NCBI RefSeq assembly: GCF_001542875.1
Contig: NZ_LMAF01000002.1
Span: 519,501-583,500 of the forward strand
DNA: 64,000 nucleotides
Direction: 5' to 3'
From: Erythrobacter sp. YT30
GTDB taxonomy: Bacteria; Pseudomonadota; Alphaproteobacteria; Sphingomonadales; Sphingomonadaceae
Shown here: piece after piece, positions 8,763 to 18,148 of the stretch
Numbering within the stretch: position 1 is the stretch's first letter
Layout of the letters: each line of letters starts with the position of its first letter
Position numbers and translations under genes: made by a program
The notes under the pieces: generated by a model
Told to the model about the DNA's origin: nothing
The model's input: the letters and a program-made list of their open reading frames with translations, nothing else
The model's database searches: none

Positions 8763-9521
8763 TTATAGGGGGTGGATCGTGTGTCCGCCATCGAGGATCA
8801 CACAGCGCCCGGTCATGAAGTCGCTTTCATCCGAGGCAAGATAGACCGCGATGCCTTCCATGTCTTCAAGTTTGCCAATCCGGCCTATGGCCGAGCGACG
8901 GCGCTGTGCATCCTTGAATTCCTGACTGGTCTGCATGGACATTTCGGTCTCGATGAAACCCGGCAAAATGGCATTGGCACGGATGCCGGCCTGACCAAGC
9001 TCCAAGGCGAGCGACTGGATCAAGCCGATGACCGCAGCCTTCGTGGTTGAATATCCTGCGGCGCCGCCTGTGCCGACCATAGCGGCAACCGATGAGGTCA
9101 CAATCAAGCGGCCCGGAGCTTTGCGTGAGAGCAAATGTTCTGTCACCGCGCTGAAAGTGTGAACGACGCTCATCAGGTTGAGATCAATTGCACCAAGCCA
9201 TGCTTCGCGGCTGGTCAGATGCGACATGCCTCGAAAACCCGCGCCGCCAGCATTGGCAAAGCAGCTGTCCACCTGGCCAAACCGCTCAATCGTCGCCGCA
9301 AAATTCGACTTGATATCGGCCTCGTCGGTCACATCGCAGGTGAAGGCTTCTACTTCGCCTCCCATGCTGCGCAGTTCATCCACTGCCGCTGCGTTCTTTT
9401 CTTCATTGCGCCCCCAAACAGCGACTTTTGCGCCGCATTTCACGAGGCCCCGTCCATAAGCCAGGCCAAGCCCGCCATTGCCGCCTGTGACCAGCGCGAC
9501 CTTTCCAGTCAGATCGAACAT
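8763..9521 (-). CDS. Short-chain dehydrogenase/reductase (SDR)
   Basis: 252 residues from the ATG at 9521, which AGGAGCTGGA precedes; an in-frame extension to 9545 lacks support. It has the classical SDR set: cofactor loop TGGNGGLG (residues about 12-19), NAGGAG, a catalytic Ser in TSSVAAM, and Y157-x3-K161 in YSTTK. The C-terminus ends MTGRCVILDGGHTI, as usual for the fold. It is a cytoplasmic NAD(P)H-linked alcohol/ketone oxidoreductase. It sits between the exported VOC lipoprotein and the PQQ dehydrogenase genes in one operon, so a role in further oxidation of the same compound is inferred. Confidence 0.9.
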   Translation of the reverse strand: MFDLTGKVALVTGGNGGLGLAYGRGLVKCGAKVAVWGRNEEKNAAAVDELRSMGGEVEAFTCDVTDEADIKSNFAATIERFGQVDSCFANAGGAGFRGMSHLTSREAWLGAIDLNLMSVVHTFSAVTEHLLSRKAPGRLIVTSSVAAMVGTGGAAGYSTTKAAVIGLIQSLALELGQAGIRANAILPGFIETEMSMQTSQEFKDAQRRRSAIGRIGKLEDMEGIAVYLASDESDFMTGRCVILDGGHTIHPL

Positions 9522-9541
9522 TCCAGCTCCTGAGATCCTGA

Positions 9542-10639
9542 TCAAATACCGTTATCTGCGAAGTTTTTGGCCGAGAACGGCGAGGATGCGGCGACCTTGT
9601 GCAGCACCAGCAGATTGCCGTCGGGATCACGCCCGAAGATCGCCTCGCCATCGGCAAAGCGCGCTGGCCCAGTGACCAGCTCTCCGCCCGCATCGACCAG
9701 CCGCTTTCTGGCAGCTTCAAGATCGGATACGTCAAAGACAATCATGTTGTAGCCAGGCGCATCGATCGGGCGCGGCTCTGCCGGGCGCTCGGTCGGATGG
9801 CTGTGATACTTGAATATTTCGAGTTCCAGATTGCGCACCTGAAACCACGCCATTTCAATCGCACTATCCTTCAGCCCGGAAACCTTGTCGATGTTCTCGC
9901 CCGACACATTGATCCAGCTCCCGACATGGCGCGGCTCCTGTCCGCCAAGAAATACCCTGTAGAAATCGACCATTGCCTCTAGATCGGGCGTGGCGAGCGA
10001 TACGTGGCGAATGCGGTGTGTATTTTTCGGCGGAGTTGGCAATCCCAGCTCTGCAACGTCGACTTCCTCAATCTCGGTGATGATGCCGTTTTTGTCGCTG
10101 ACATAGCCATAATGAACCGGGTTTTCGTCGGACAGTTGGACCAAGTCTGCAGCACCTATGGGTGATGCGCCGGCAGCGAGAATTTTGTCATAGGAATTGG
10201 TAGAACGAGCGACCTGAAAACAAACATGCGCGATGCCGGGGCCTTGAACAGGCACTGCACCCGGTCTTGAGCTCGAAGATGGCTGCTCTCCAAAATTCAT
10301 AAGCCACAATTGCGTGTTCGCGCTGCGAACAAGGCGCGTTTCGCCCGTGAAATCTGAATTGCCTAGAAGGCCTCCCAAAGCGCCGTCTGGATCAATTGCT
10401 GGCGCATCAATGGTCTGTGTCGAAACAGCGCTGGAATAGTACGCTTCCGCCGCAGCCACGTCGCTCACATGGATGCCGACCATTCCGACACCTTCGATAA
10501 CGCTATCAGGCCGAACTTCGGACGGGGCGCCGCCACCCATAAGGCCGCATCCGCCCAAAGCCAGCGAGCCGCAAGCAATCGTAAGCGCTTGCTTCACTGA
10601 TTGCGCCATGCGCATGCGCAAAAGCGCGACATTCGGCAT
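9542..10639 (-). CDS. Exported VOC-domain lipoprotein (two glyoxalase-type domains)
   Basis: 365 residues. The ATG at 10639 is supported by GGGAGAGAAACA upstream. The N-terminus (to residue 31) is a lipoprotein signal with lipobox LGGC at C31. Two vicinal-oxygen-chelate domains follow: the first begins GMVGIHVSDVAAAEAYYSS (about residue 52) and the second HVSLATPDLEAMVDFYRVFLGG (about 208). VOC proteins include glyoxalases, extradiol dioxygenases and isomerases and are usually cytoplasmic, so export is unusual. It is first in the operon with the SDR and PQQ dehydrogenase and divergent from a TBDR. The reaction is unknown. Confidence 0.82.
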   Translation of the reverse strand: MPNVALLRMRMAQSVKQALTIACGSLALGGCGLMGGGAPSEVRPDSVIEGVGMVGIHVSDVAAAEAYYSSAVSTQTIDAPAIDPDGALGGLLGNSDFTGETRLVRSANTQLWLMNFGEQPSSSSRPGAVPVQGPGIAHVCFQVARSTNSYDKILAAGASPIGAADLVQLSDENPVHYGYVSDKNGIITEIEEVDVAELGLPTPPKNTHRIRHVSLATPDLEAMVDFYRVFLGGQEPRHVGSWINVSGENIDKVSGLKDSAIEMAWFQVRNLELEIFKYHSHPTERPAEPRPIDAPGYNMIVFDVSDLEAARKRLVDAGGELVTGPARFADGEAIFGRDPDGNLLVLHKVAASSPFSAKNFADNGI

Positions 10640-10712
10640 TGTTTCTCTCCCATCATCCGCTTCGCGATCCCGTCGAAAAGCGGTCTTTACATCCTCAAAC
10701 TGCCTCTAAATG

Positions 10713-10723
10713 GACTTTAAGTC
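10713..10723. promoter_or_regulatory. Small palindrome in the divergent promoter region
   Basis: GACTTTAAGTC is a perfect 11-bp inverted repeat in the 168-bp gap between the VOC lipoprotein and TBDR genes, within AT-rich DNA. It could be a half-operator for the nearby TetR regulator, but no second copy was found near that gene, so this is weak. Confidence 0.25.
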
Positions 10724-10807
10724 AAATTAAAAGCTTTGCGATTTGCATATTATGGCATATCACCCGCATCAGAAGGACTAAAAGTTCACTTATAGGGAGA
10801 GGGAAAT

Positions 10808-13240
10808 ATGTCCAAGAGGGCATCGCAAATCATTCAGATTCGTAGACTTAGCAGCGCCGTGGCCATTGCAGCCGCCCTCGCTGCGAATCCTGCCTTTGCG
10901 CAAGTCAGTGCGGCCGAAGTTGACGAATCGGACGAAAACGCCTCGGAGAACGTAATCTTCGTTACCGCGCAAAAGCGCGAACAAGACCTTCAAGATGTGC
11001 CAATCGCCATTTCCGCTTTCGATGGTCAGCTAGTTGAAGACAAAGTGATCGATGACGCTGTTGATCTCAGCTTCTCCGTGCCGAACCTTACCGTGGATCA
11101 GTTTGGTGCATCGCTGCGCGGCGTCGGCAACCTTGCTATTTCGGCGACATCAGAATCCGGGCTCGGCTCACATGTGAACGGGGTTTATCTGGGCTCGCCA
11201 GCCACCGAAGCCGAATTCTTCGATCTTGAGCGTATCGAGGTCCTGCGCGGTCCGCAGGGGACCCTGTATGGGCGCAACACGACGGCAGGCGTCCTCAATA
11301 TCATCACGAAGAAAGCAACAGATCAGTTCGAGGGCTATCTGACCGCTGGCTATGGCAATTTCAATTCCGTGCGTCTGCGCGGCGCGATCAATCTGCCCAT
11401 CAATGACAACATTTCGACGCGCTTTGCCGGATTTTTCCTGGATCGCGATGGCTACGCCACCAATCTTTTCACCGGTAACGACATCGACGACCGTGAAATG
11501 TTCTCGCTGCGGAGCAGCACGAAATTCGAATTCGGTGATACGCGTGCCGACCTCGTGGTCCAGTATTTCCGCGAGGACGACAATCGCGCATTGCGCACGA
11601 AAGTCTTGTGCGAAACCGATGCAACGCTGGGCTGTTCACCGCTGAACAACGCGTTCGAAGCTCCTGATTCAAGGGGTACGCTGTTCAACACGTTTGGAGC
11701 GTTGACGGGGATTATCGCAACCGGTTTCGGTCCGACTGCGGTCAACTACTTTGCGGACACGCTCAATCCGGACGATATCAGAGTGCTCAATGAAGACGTC
11801 GATCCGGAATACTTCTCTGAGGAGTGGATCGCGCAGCTTGAAGTCAACCATGATTTCGGCAACCTGACTGTCACTTCGCTAACGGGATATCAGGAAATCG
11901 AGCGAGAGCTGTTCAAGGATTTCGACCGGCTCGTCCCTTCGCTCGGGTTAACAGGTCCAATCACGTTTGATTTCTTCGGCGATGGCACGAGCGTCACCAC
12001 AGAAGCAATTCTGTCCGGTCGCCGCGATTTGTCAGACGCGCGTGAATGGTTTCAGGAGCTAAGGCTTGCATCGAGCTTTGCTGGGCCATTCAATTTCCTG
12101 ATCGGTGGGAACTATTACGACAGGCGGAGTTCCTCTTCGGCGGACTTTACGCACGTCACCATTGCCGCCCGCCAACAGCAATTGGGCCTGCCTGACACCT
12201 TTGATTCCTTGGTGATTGAGTCCAATCCGGTCACGACCGAAAGCTTCGGGATTTTCGGCGAAGTCTATTTCGATTTGTCACAGAATACGCGTCTGACCGG
12301 GGGGCTGAGGTATTCCCATGATGACAAGACCATCCAAACGCGACAAATCTTCTTCAACCCGCAACCCGATCTGAGTTTACCTGAATTCACTTTTGGCGAG
12401 TTCGAACGGGGTGTTTTCACCGGTCGGGTTGTGCTCGATCACGATTTCTCGGAGGATGTGCTCGGCTACATCAGCCTGTCACGCGGTTATAAGGCGGGCG
12501 GCATCAATCCCGATGAAGTTGGGGTAGAGACATCGGGCTTTGATCCAGAATTCCTCAACGCGGTCGAATTCGGCCTGAAGGGAACGACCGCTGATGGAAC
12601 GTTTAGCGCCAACGTATCAGGCTTCTACTATGACTATGAAGACCTTCAGATCGGCCAAACATCGGCAACCGCCGCGCTGACAGTAAACACAGATGCAGTT
12701 GTGTGGGGCGCGGAAGCAGAATTTCTCATCCGCCCGGCGGATGGTCTGCAATTGGACCTGGCTCTGTCTTACCTCAACACGGAAATTCAGGATTTCCAGT
12801 CGATCGACGAAACCGATCCATTTGGCACCGCACCAGGTGTTGTGGTTGCCGAAGTCACGCCCGTCGGCGTCGTACAGGACCTCGACGGCAATGAACTGCC
12901 CTTTTCACCCGATGTGAAACTGGCGATTGGTGTTCAGTACGAGATTCCGGTCGGGACGTGGTCCGCAACGCCTCGCATTGACCACTACTTGCAGAGCGAA
13001 TTCACCGGAACGGTCTTTAACAAGCCGGTCGATACATTCGACGGGTACAGCCAGACAGACCTAAAACTGCTCTTGGTGCCGGATGGGGGCAATTTCGAAA
13101 TCCGCGGTTACGTCAAGAACGTGTTCGACAATGACGACATCACGCGCGTCTTGCCGGCGGGCCGTCTTGTTGGACGCTTCCGCGAAGTCGTCGTGCTTGA
13201 GCCTCGGACCTACGGCGTCGATGTTACGTTCCGCTTTTGA
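10808..13240 (+). CDS. TonB-dependent outer-membrane receptor
   Basis: 810 residues. GGGAGAGGGAAAT precedes the ATG. A signal peptide ends near NPAFAQ. The plug domain begins IFVTAQKREQDLQDVPIAISAF and carries RIEVLRGPQGTLYGRNTTAGVLNIITKK, the hallmark of the Sphingomonadales catabolic-type receptors. The barrel ends LEPRTYGVDVTFRF with a terminal Phe, as needed for outer-membrane assembly. It imports a specific large or scarce substrate using the TonB-ExbBD proton force; the substrate is unknown. Neighbours (PQQ dehydrogenase, VOC, SDR and hydrolase genes) suggest an organic carbon source rather than a siderophore. Confidence 0.93.
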   Translation: MSKRASQIIQIRRLSSAVAIAAALAANPAFAQVSAAEVDESDENASENVIFVTAQKREQDLQDVPIAISAFDGQLVEDKVIDDAVDLSFSVPNLTVDQFGASLRGVGNLAISATSESGLGSHVNGVYLGSPATEAEFFDLERIEVLRGPQGTLYGRNTTAGVLNIITKKATDQFEGYLTAGYGNFNSVRLRGAINLPINDNISTRFAGFFLDRDGYATNLFTGNDIDDREMFSLRSSTKFEFGDTRADLVVQYFREDDNRALRTKVLCETDATLGCSPLNNAFEAPDSRGTLFNTFGALTGIIATGFGPTAVNYFADTLNPDDIRVLNEDVDPEYFSEEWIAQLEVNHDFGNLTVTSLTGYQEIERELFKDFDRLVPSLGLTGPITFDFFGDGTSVTTEAILSGRRDLSDAREWFQELRLASSFAGPFNFLIGGNYYDRRSSSSADFTHVTIAARQQQLGLPDTFDSLVIESNPVTTESFGIFGEVYFDLSQNTRLTGGLRYSHDDKTIQTRQIFFNPQPDLSLPEFTFGEFERGVFTGRVVLDHDFSEDVLGYISLSRGYKAGGINPDEVGVETSGFDPEFLNAVEFGLKGTTADGTFSANVSGFYYDYEDLQIGQTSATAALTVNTDAVVWGAEAEFLIRPADGLQLDLALSYLNTEIQDFQSIDETDPFGTAPGVVVAEVTPVGVVQDLDGNELPFSPDVKLAIGVQYEIPVGTWSATPRIDHYLQSEFTGTVFNKPVDTFDGYSQTDLKLLLVPDGGNFEIRGYVKNVFDNDDITRVLPAGRLVGRFREVVVLEPRTYGVDVTFRF

Positions 13241-13265
13241 GTGAGGCAGCGCATCAGTTCTCTCC

Positions 13266-13299
13266 GGAAGGGATGCTGAAAGTTGGCAGCATCCCTTCC
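13266..13299 (+). terminator. Terminator-like hairpin after the TBDR gene
   Basis: A perfect 13-bp stem (GGAAGGGATGCTG with CAGCATCCCTTCC) and an 8-nt loop, 25 nt after the receptor stop codon. The following bases are only modestly T-rich (CGGTTTCTT). It would separate or attenuate transcription into the hydrolase gene, which starts 39 nt later. Confidence 0.65.
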
Positions 13300-13338
13300 A
13301 CCCGGTTTCTTGGTGCGCATGAATAAAACGAGCCTGAT

Positions 13339-14373
13339 TTGAAAATCGCTCTTCGCATCGCTTCTGTTGCAATCGCGATTGTCGCGTTGGCGTTTGTGTT
13401 CGCTGCTCTTTGGTCCCGTACTCCGGTGGACGTTGACCGCAGCACGCCAGACCCAGCTGTCGTGCACGCCAACGCGGTTAGCAAATCAGCCTTCACCTTT
13501 AGCGAAGGCTATTTCGAGAAGGACGGACATTCGCTCCATTATGTCGAGGCTGGCGAAGGCGAAGCCATTCTGTTTCTTCACGGTTTTCCATCCTATTGGC
13601 TTTCCTTCATCACTCAGATGGAGGAGCTCAAGGCCGATTATCGGGTGATCGCAATCGATGGACTGGGAGCCGGTCGCTCGGATGCCCCCCTAAAGACAGA
13701 GCCGTATGAGCTGCAGGCGATGGCCGAGCACGTATTGGCGTTGCTTGATCACCTTGCAATCCAGAACGTGCATCTGGTCGGACACGATTGGGGAGCAGGA
13801 TTTGCCTTTGGATTGGCCCAGCAAAACCCGGAGCGTGTTCTGAGCGTAACGGGTGTTGGAGCGCCCTCGCAGATTGCGCTGGTTGAAGCGCTTTCGCGCG
13901 ATCCAGCGGCACGAGAGCGCGCTGCCTATGTCGAACGCCTCAAGAGTGCCAATCCTATCCTAATTGTCGCCACAGGTGGTCATAAGCGGGTTTGGAGCGG
14001 AGCCTATGAACCGCTCGTCAATGCGGGCCATATGTCACCCGAATTGGGAAAGCTGTTCCGCGACGCGACAGGCAATCCAAGGAGGCTCAATGCCCACATC
14101 AACTGGTATCGCGCCAACTTGCCAAAGCCTGACGAGGTGACCGAGGCAAGCTATTGGCCATCAAGTTCAGCCAGGCTTGAAATGCCCGCTCAATTGATCT
14201 GGGGGGATGCAGATCGGGTCTTTTCGCCGAGCTACGCCGCGCTGATGCAAGAAAGCAGCGACGATTTGACGGAGCTTGAGCTTCGCGGCGCTGGTCATTG
14301 GCCACACTTTGAACGATCGGAAGAAGTCACCCGTGCAATTCGGGCGGTGATTGAGCGCGAGCGAGCCGACTAA
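13339..14373 (+). CDS. Alpha/beta hydrolase, epoxide hydrolase / haloalkane dehalogenase-like
   Basis: 344 residues from a TTG at 13339; an ATG 20 nt earlier is out of frame and quickly stopped. The N-terminal about 25 residues are one hydrophobic helix (signal anchor or signal peptide). The fold shows the oxyanion loop HGFPSYW (residues 81-87), nucleophile D150 in the elbow GHDWGAG, the acid in WGDADRVF and the His in GAGHWPHFE. Asp as nucleophile fits epoxide hydrolases, dehalogenases or fluoroacetate dehalogenases. Export or anchoring to the membrane is likely from the N-terminus. Downstream of a TBDR, it may act on the imported compound. Confidence 0.85.
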   Translation: MKIALRIASVAIAIVALAFVFAALWSRTPVDVDRSTPDPAVVHANAVSKSAFTFSEGYFEKDGHSLHYVEAGEGEAILFLHGFPSYWLSFITQMEELKADYRVIAIDGLGAGRSDAPLKTEPYELQAMAEHVLALLDHLAIQNVHLVGHDWGAGFAFGLAQQNPERVLSVTGVGAPSQIALVEALSRDPAARERAAYVERLKSANPILIVATGGHKRVWSGAYEPLVNAGHMSPELGKLFRDATGNPRRLNAHINWYRANLPKPDEVTEASYWPSSSARLEMPAQLIWGDADRVFSPSYAALMQESSDDLTELELRGAGHWPHFERSEEVTRAIRAVIERERAD

Positions 14374-15032
14374 CGCTTCAGCTTGCGCATACTCATCATG
14401 TAGTCTTGGCGCACACCGTTCACAGCCCCGATGATCATCGCAACGGTCAGATCTTCCAGCTCCTGGCTGTCGAATTGCGGATTGCGCAAAAGGTAGCCCC
14501 CTGCCGATGCCGGCAGCCCGTAAGAGATATCGGTGAGAGCCTTTGCCGTTTCGAGCGGAATACCGAAATTCTGATCGAGTATTTCCGCAATGTAATCGAC
14601 GGAAGACTGCCGCAAGTAATCGGTCGGATCGTGCATCTTGGAAATAGTCGGATCGGCCTGCAATCGCTCGATAATCAGGCCTCGCTGTTTGATGTAGTCG
14701 AGATATTCGTGCGTCACATTGCGCACAAGGTCGCTGAATGTCTCAGCCCTTTCGGCTCCAGCCGCCTGACGCTGCCGCAATGTCTTCAATTCGCGATCGA
14801 GCAATTCCTTCAGCAGGGCGCTGAGTGAATCGAAATAGCGATAAATCAGAGATTTGCTCACATCAGCGTCATTCGCAATCCTCTCAAGCGACAAAGAGGC
14901 GATGCCCTCTCGTGCGACCATTTCGGCTGCGGTATCGAGGATCATGGAGCGCCTGACCTCGGGCGAATAACGTCGCTTGGGACCAGCCTTCTTTTCGGCA
15001 AGAGCTGTGGGCGCAGAAGATACTCGCGTCAT
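14370..15032 (-). CDS. TetR family transcriptional regulator
   Basis: 220 residues from the ATG at 15032; the longer frame to 15137 has atypical composition. The N-terminal helix-turn-helix starts RRSMILDTAAEMVAREGIASLSLERIANDADVS with recognition helix KSLIYRYFDS. The rest is a helical ligand-binding domain. Its stop overlaps the stop of the hydrolase gene (convergent, 4 nt shared). It is the only regulator in the 6-15 kb catabolic locus and probably represses it in the absence of a ligand; this is inferred from position. Confidence 0.88.
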   Translation of the reverse strand: MTRVSSAPTALAEKKAGPKRRYSPEVRRSMILDTAAEMVAREGIASLSLERIANDADVSKSLIYRYFDSLSALLKELLDRELKTLRQRQAAGAERAETFSDLVRNVTHEYLDYIKQRGLIIERLQADPTISKMHDPTDYLRQSSVDYIAEILDQNFGIPLETAKALTDISYGLPASAGGYLLRNPQFDSQELEDLTVAMIIGAVNGVRQDYMMSMRKLKR

Positions 15033-15392
15033 TTCACTATGGTAGCACTCCAATGGATCGAGCCGCAACAAGTCTAGCCGCACAAACAGTTTATGCTGGG
15101 CCGGGGATGCGCGAGCGGATCCACCGCATTGCGCCACTCGCTATGCCTCCTTTTTGAGAGCGAAGCGACAAATCCAGAAAGCCGCTGCGAGCATCAAAAC
15201 CCTGGGTGAAAGCCCTATTTACAAACTCTGCTCCATTGCTCTGTCATTATCATACGCTGTGACATCCTACTCGTTGGGAGACGCTGCAGTCACAAGGCGC
15301 CGCCAGCGTTAATTCCATTGTATTTGGCAGGAAATTAGGCTCTGCGAATTCATACCTCCGTATCCGCAGCTTTCTTTGACACTGTTCGGCCT
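15033..15392. other. 360-bp gap without a gene
   Basis: Upstream of the TetR gene on one side and of a membrane protein gene on the other, so it should hold two divergent promoters. No RNA gene, strong palindrome or short gene with a ribosome site was seen. Confidence 0.5.
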
Positions 15393-16109
15393 ATGAACTC
15401 TCCGACAAACGCGCACCGCGCTGCCTGGCCTGTCCTTGCCTGGCTGACTGTCGCCTTGCTTGGGATCGCGGCACCGACGATTGCCTTGCTTGCGCTGGCA
15501 GAAACGCTGCAGCCATTGTTGGACGCTGGTGGGCCGATACTGGCGCTGGGGCTGATGGGTCTCGGGATGATTGCTGCTGCGGCGTCAGGACGTTTGTGGG
15601 TCGGCGTGGTGCTCGCTTTGCTGGGCGGGGTCTGGCTGATTGGACTGGCGGGCGCGCTGGGAATGCCGCCTTTGCTGCAGCCATTATTCTTGGGCTTTGC
15701 GATTGTTATCGCCACTCTAAGCTTCACAGCGAGGGGCGCGCTGTTTGCTCGCAGCGCGCTCGACAAGGGATGGCTGATTGCCCTTTTCGTGGTGGCGGGA
15801 GAGGCCGCTTTTCTGATCACCGCATGGGTCGAACCTGGATCATTGCCGGATTGGCTGCTGGTCCTCCTGCCCGCGCAATGGGCCAATATGGCGTTTCAGG
15901 CAGCGTTGACAGGAAAAGGCACAACCGCAGCAATTGCGCCTTTGATTGCGCTGGGCGGCACTGCGGCGACAACATTGCTGGTGGCAAGGCTGCTGCCCCG
16001 CCGTTGGCCTTACCTGCTGATGTTTTCCGCATGGCTCGGCCTGTCCGCGCTGGTCTGGTATTGGCCTGTTATCTCTGGCGATCCCGCCATGATCACGGCA
16101 CCGAGCTAA
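15393..16109 (+). CDS. Integral membrane protein of unknown function
   Basis: 238 residues, strongly hydrophobic, with about seven predicted helices separated by very short loops (for example VLAWLTVALLGIAAPTIALL and WVGVVLALLGGVWLIGLAGAL). No conserved motif was recognised. The ATG at 15393 has only a weak ribosome site. It converges with the S41 peptidase gene, with 3 nt between stops. No function is suggested. Confidence 0.72.
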   Translation: MNSPTNAHRAAWPVLAWLTVALLGIAAPTIALLALAETLQPLLDAGGPILALGLMGLGMIAAAASGRLWVGVVLALLGGVWLIGLAGALGMPPLLQPLFLGFAIVIATLSFTARGALFARSALDKGWLIALFVVAGEAAFLITAWVEPGSLPDWLLVLLPAQWANMAFQAALTGKGTTAAIAPLIALGGTAATTLLVARLLPRRWPYLLMFSAWLGLSALVWYWPVISGDPAMITAPS

Positions 16110-16112
16110 AGC

Positions 16113-18047
16113 CTAGGGCCGCGTCAGGCGGTATTCGTTGCGATTGAAGAACTCGCCGCTTTCAAAGCGGACATCCTTGCGAAGGACGAAAGTGTTTTCG
16201 CCGATTTCATAAGTCAGGCGAATATCAGCCGGGCGATTGTCGTCGCGCCCGCTTCCTTCCGTCACGATAATCAGCCGCCCATCATCGCCGGGATATCTGC
16301 GCGTGATCGCATAGCCATCAATCCTGGTGCCATCGCGCGAAATGCGGATGCGGCTTGATGCGTTCTTGTCCTCTTCGCCCGGATAGAGAAAGCCATACCC
16401 CATGGATCGCCCTGATGGCTCTTTGACGATCATGCGTACGGGGATGATGGAGCGCTTGTCACTGCCATAATTGAGGTATTCAAGCTCACCCGCCCAATCC
16501 TCACCAGTGAGAGGCGCAAAATCTGCAGTGGATGCGGTGAGCGTTTGCTCGACTGCCTGCCCGCTGGGCTGTGGGTTTTCGGCCAAGGATTTCGCTTTCT
16601 CCAGAGCCAGATCGCGGCCGTCGCGAAAGGCATTGACGGTCATGGGCGCGGCGATATCAGGCGTCACTCCCAGCCCCTCCTCAAATGACGCCACATTGTT
16701 GCGATAACGGAACAGCGGAATGCGCGTTCTGATGCCGCTTTCCGGCAAGGTGAGCGTGAAGAGCAAGCCGGCGTTTGGCCCCTCCGCGCTGCCACCCGTT
16801 CGCTCTCCCACCAAGGTGGTGCGGGATTGTTCGGCCAGCACGGCGAGCAGATTGGTGCTGCCCGATGAATTGGCGGTGCTGGTCAAAACGATCAGCTCAC
16901 CATCGAAAGCGGCATCAGCGGGCACGATGACTTTGGTGTCCTCCATGATCCCGTCGCGCAATGTGTAGGTGCCGTCAGGATTGGCGACAAAGCCGCGCGG
17001 GTCCGGATCAAGCGCGCGCGGATCCCAGGTGCTCAGATGCTCCTTGATGCCCGACACGTCGAGCGTTGCGACCTGCATGGATCGCTTCAAGGGCTGCGCG
17101 TCAGTGATGAGATAGGAGGCGAGCGCCTGCGCTGCATCGGTGGAGCCGCCGCCATTCTTGCGCAGATCAAGGATGAGCCGGTCGCGTCCTTCTTCAGCAA
17201 GGCTTTCAAAGATCGGCGCGAGCAGTGTGTGCGGATCGACAGGCTGGCGGTAATTCACGAAGGTGTCGATCCGTAGATAGCCAGTGTCCTCGCCAACCTG
17301 ATCAAACGACACCGCATCGGCAAAGTTCGCCCGCCGCGCCTCGCCCAAAGCCCTCCATTCCTTATAGCTTACGCGGTTGGCAGTGACTGTCCGTTCAGAA
17401 CCATCGGCAGCGCGAAGGGTCAGCTCGGCGTGGGGTTTGGCGCCCCAGAGAAGCACGCCGAAGTGATCAACGCCTCCGCCCATGAATTCGAGCGATTGTG
17501 CAACTTCGCCCGCGCGCGCCCAATTGGTGTAGCCATCGACGGGGATGTATTGCTCAATGGTGTTCACGACATCGGAAAGCGCACGGCCATCGATAGCGAT
17601 GATTTCCTCGCCGCGCGAAAGGCCGCTTCCCTCCATCGAAACATCGATCAAGCCGCGCTCTTCGATCAGCTCCCACCGGAAAGGCAGGTATAGCGGCTCA
17701 CCAGCGCGCGCATCGCGCAAGGCAGCAGGCAGTTCCGCCTTGGTGTGATCGCAGCGAATATGGGTGAGCGCCAACTGCACCGCGAGATAGAGATCACCCA
17801 CGCGCATCCCGTTATCTTCCTTGGCCTGCTGCGTGATGTCCGCCCACGCAGCCTGCATCTCATCAGGCGTTGTATAGCGAGTGTAGCCGGGATGAATGCG
17901 CGAATAGGCCTCCTGCGCAAGCGCGATATCCGATGCGACCTCATCAGCGCTCAGCCACCTGTCACGCGGATGATCCTGCGCTGCAACGGGAGCGGAATAA
18001 GCTAGGCTGGCGGCAGCAAAGAGGGTGGCAAATGGCTTGAGATGCAT
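16113..18047 (-). CDS. S41 family peptidase, exported
   Basis: 644 residues. AAGGAG precedes the ATG, and a signal peptide ends at PVAAQ (residue 24). A PDZ-like segment (GLSRGEEIIAIDGRALSDVV, about 142-161) is followed by the C-terminal-processing-peptidase core: GYLRIDTF, LILDLRKNGGGS (residues 291-302) and the catalytic Ser region TANSSGSTN (S394/S395). About 200 further residues form a C-terminal domain that standard CtpA lacks. It is a periplasmic serine protease. It follows the AraC gene on the same strand, and a copy of that gene's candidate operator lies in its promoter. Confidence 0.87.
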   Translation of the reverse strand: MHLKPFATLFAAASLAYSAPVAAQDHPRDRWLSADEVASDIALAQEAYSRIHPGYTRYTTPDEMQAAWADITQQAKEDNGMRVGDLYLAVQLALTHIRCDHTKAELPAALRDARAGEPLYLPFRWELIEERGLIDVSMEGSGLSRGEEIIAIDGRALSDVVNTIEQYIPVDGYTNWARAGEVAQSLEFMGGGVDHFGVLLWGAKPHAELTLRAADGSERTVTANRVSYKEWRALGEARRANFADAVSFDQVGEDTGYLRIDTFVNYRQPVDPHTLLAPIFESLAEEGRDRLILDLRKNGGGSTDAAQALASYLITDAQPLKRSMQVATLDVSGIKEHLSTWDPRALDPDPRGFVANPDGTYTLRDGIMEDTKVIVPADAAFDGELIVLTSTANSSGSTNLLAVLAEQSRTTLVGERTGGSAEGPNAGLLFTLTLPESGIRTRIPLFRYRNNVASFEEGLGVTPDIAAPMTVNAFRDGRDLALEKAKSLAENPQPSGQAVEQTLTASTADFAPLTGEDWAGELEYLNYGSDKRSIIPVRMIVKEPSGRSMGYGFLYPGEEDKNASSRIRISRDGTRIDGYAITRRYPGDDGRLIIVTEGSGRDDNRPADIRLTYEIGENTFVLRKDVRFESGEFFNRNEYRLTRP

Positions 18048-18098
18048 GGTGTTTCTCCTTTGCCCAGTCTGGTGGCTGAGCGCAGCCGCCTATGCGCT

Positions 18099-18148
18099 GC
18101 AAATCGCGAAATTTGCCTCGCTTTTTATGATTTGCGCCGTCTCAAATC
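18099..18148 (-). promoter_or_regulatory. Candidate AraC operator upstream of the S41 peptidase gene
   Basis: GCAAAT/ATTTGC arms (18099-18116) are followed by GATTTG/CAAATC arms (18129-18148). The half-site ATTTGC recurs 19 bp apart (18111 and 18130), as AraC proteins often require. The second element closely matches the site before the AraC gene (ATTTG..CGTCTCAAAT in both). It lies 52-101 bp upstream of the peptidase start and touches the AraC stop codon. Confidence 0.5.
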
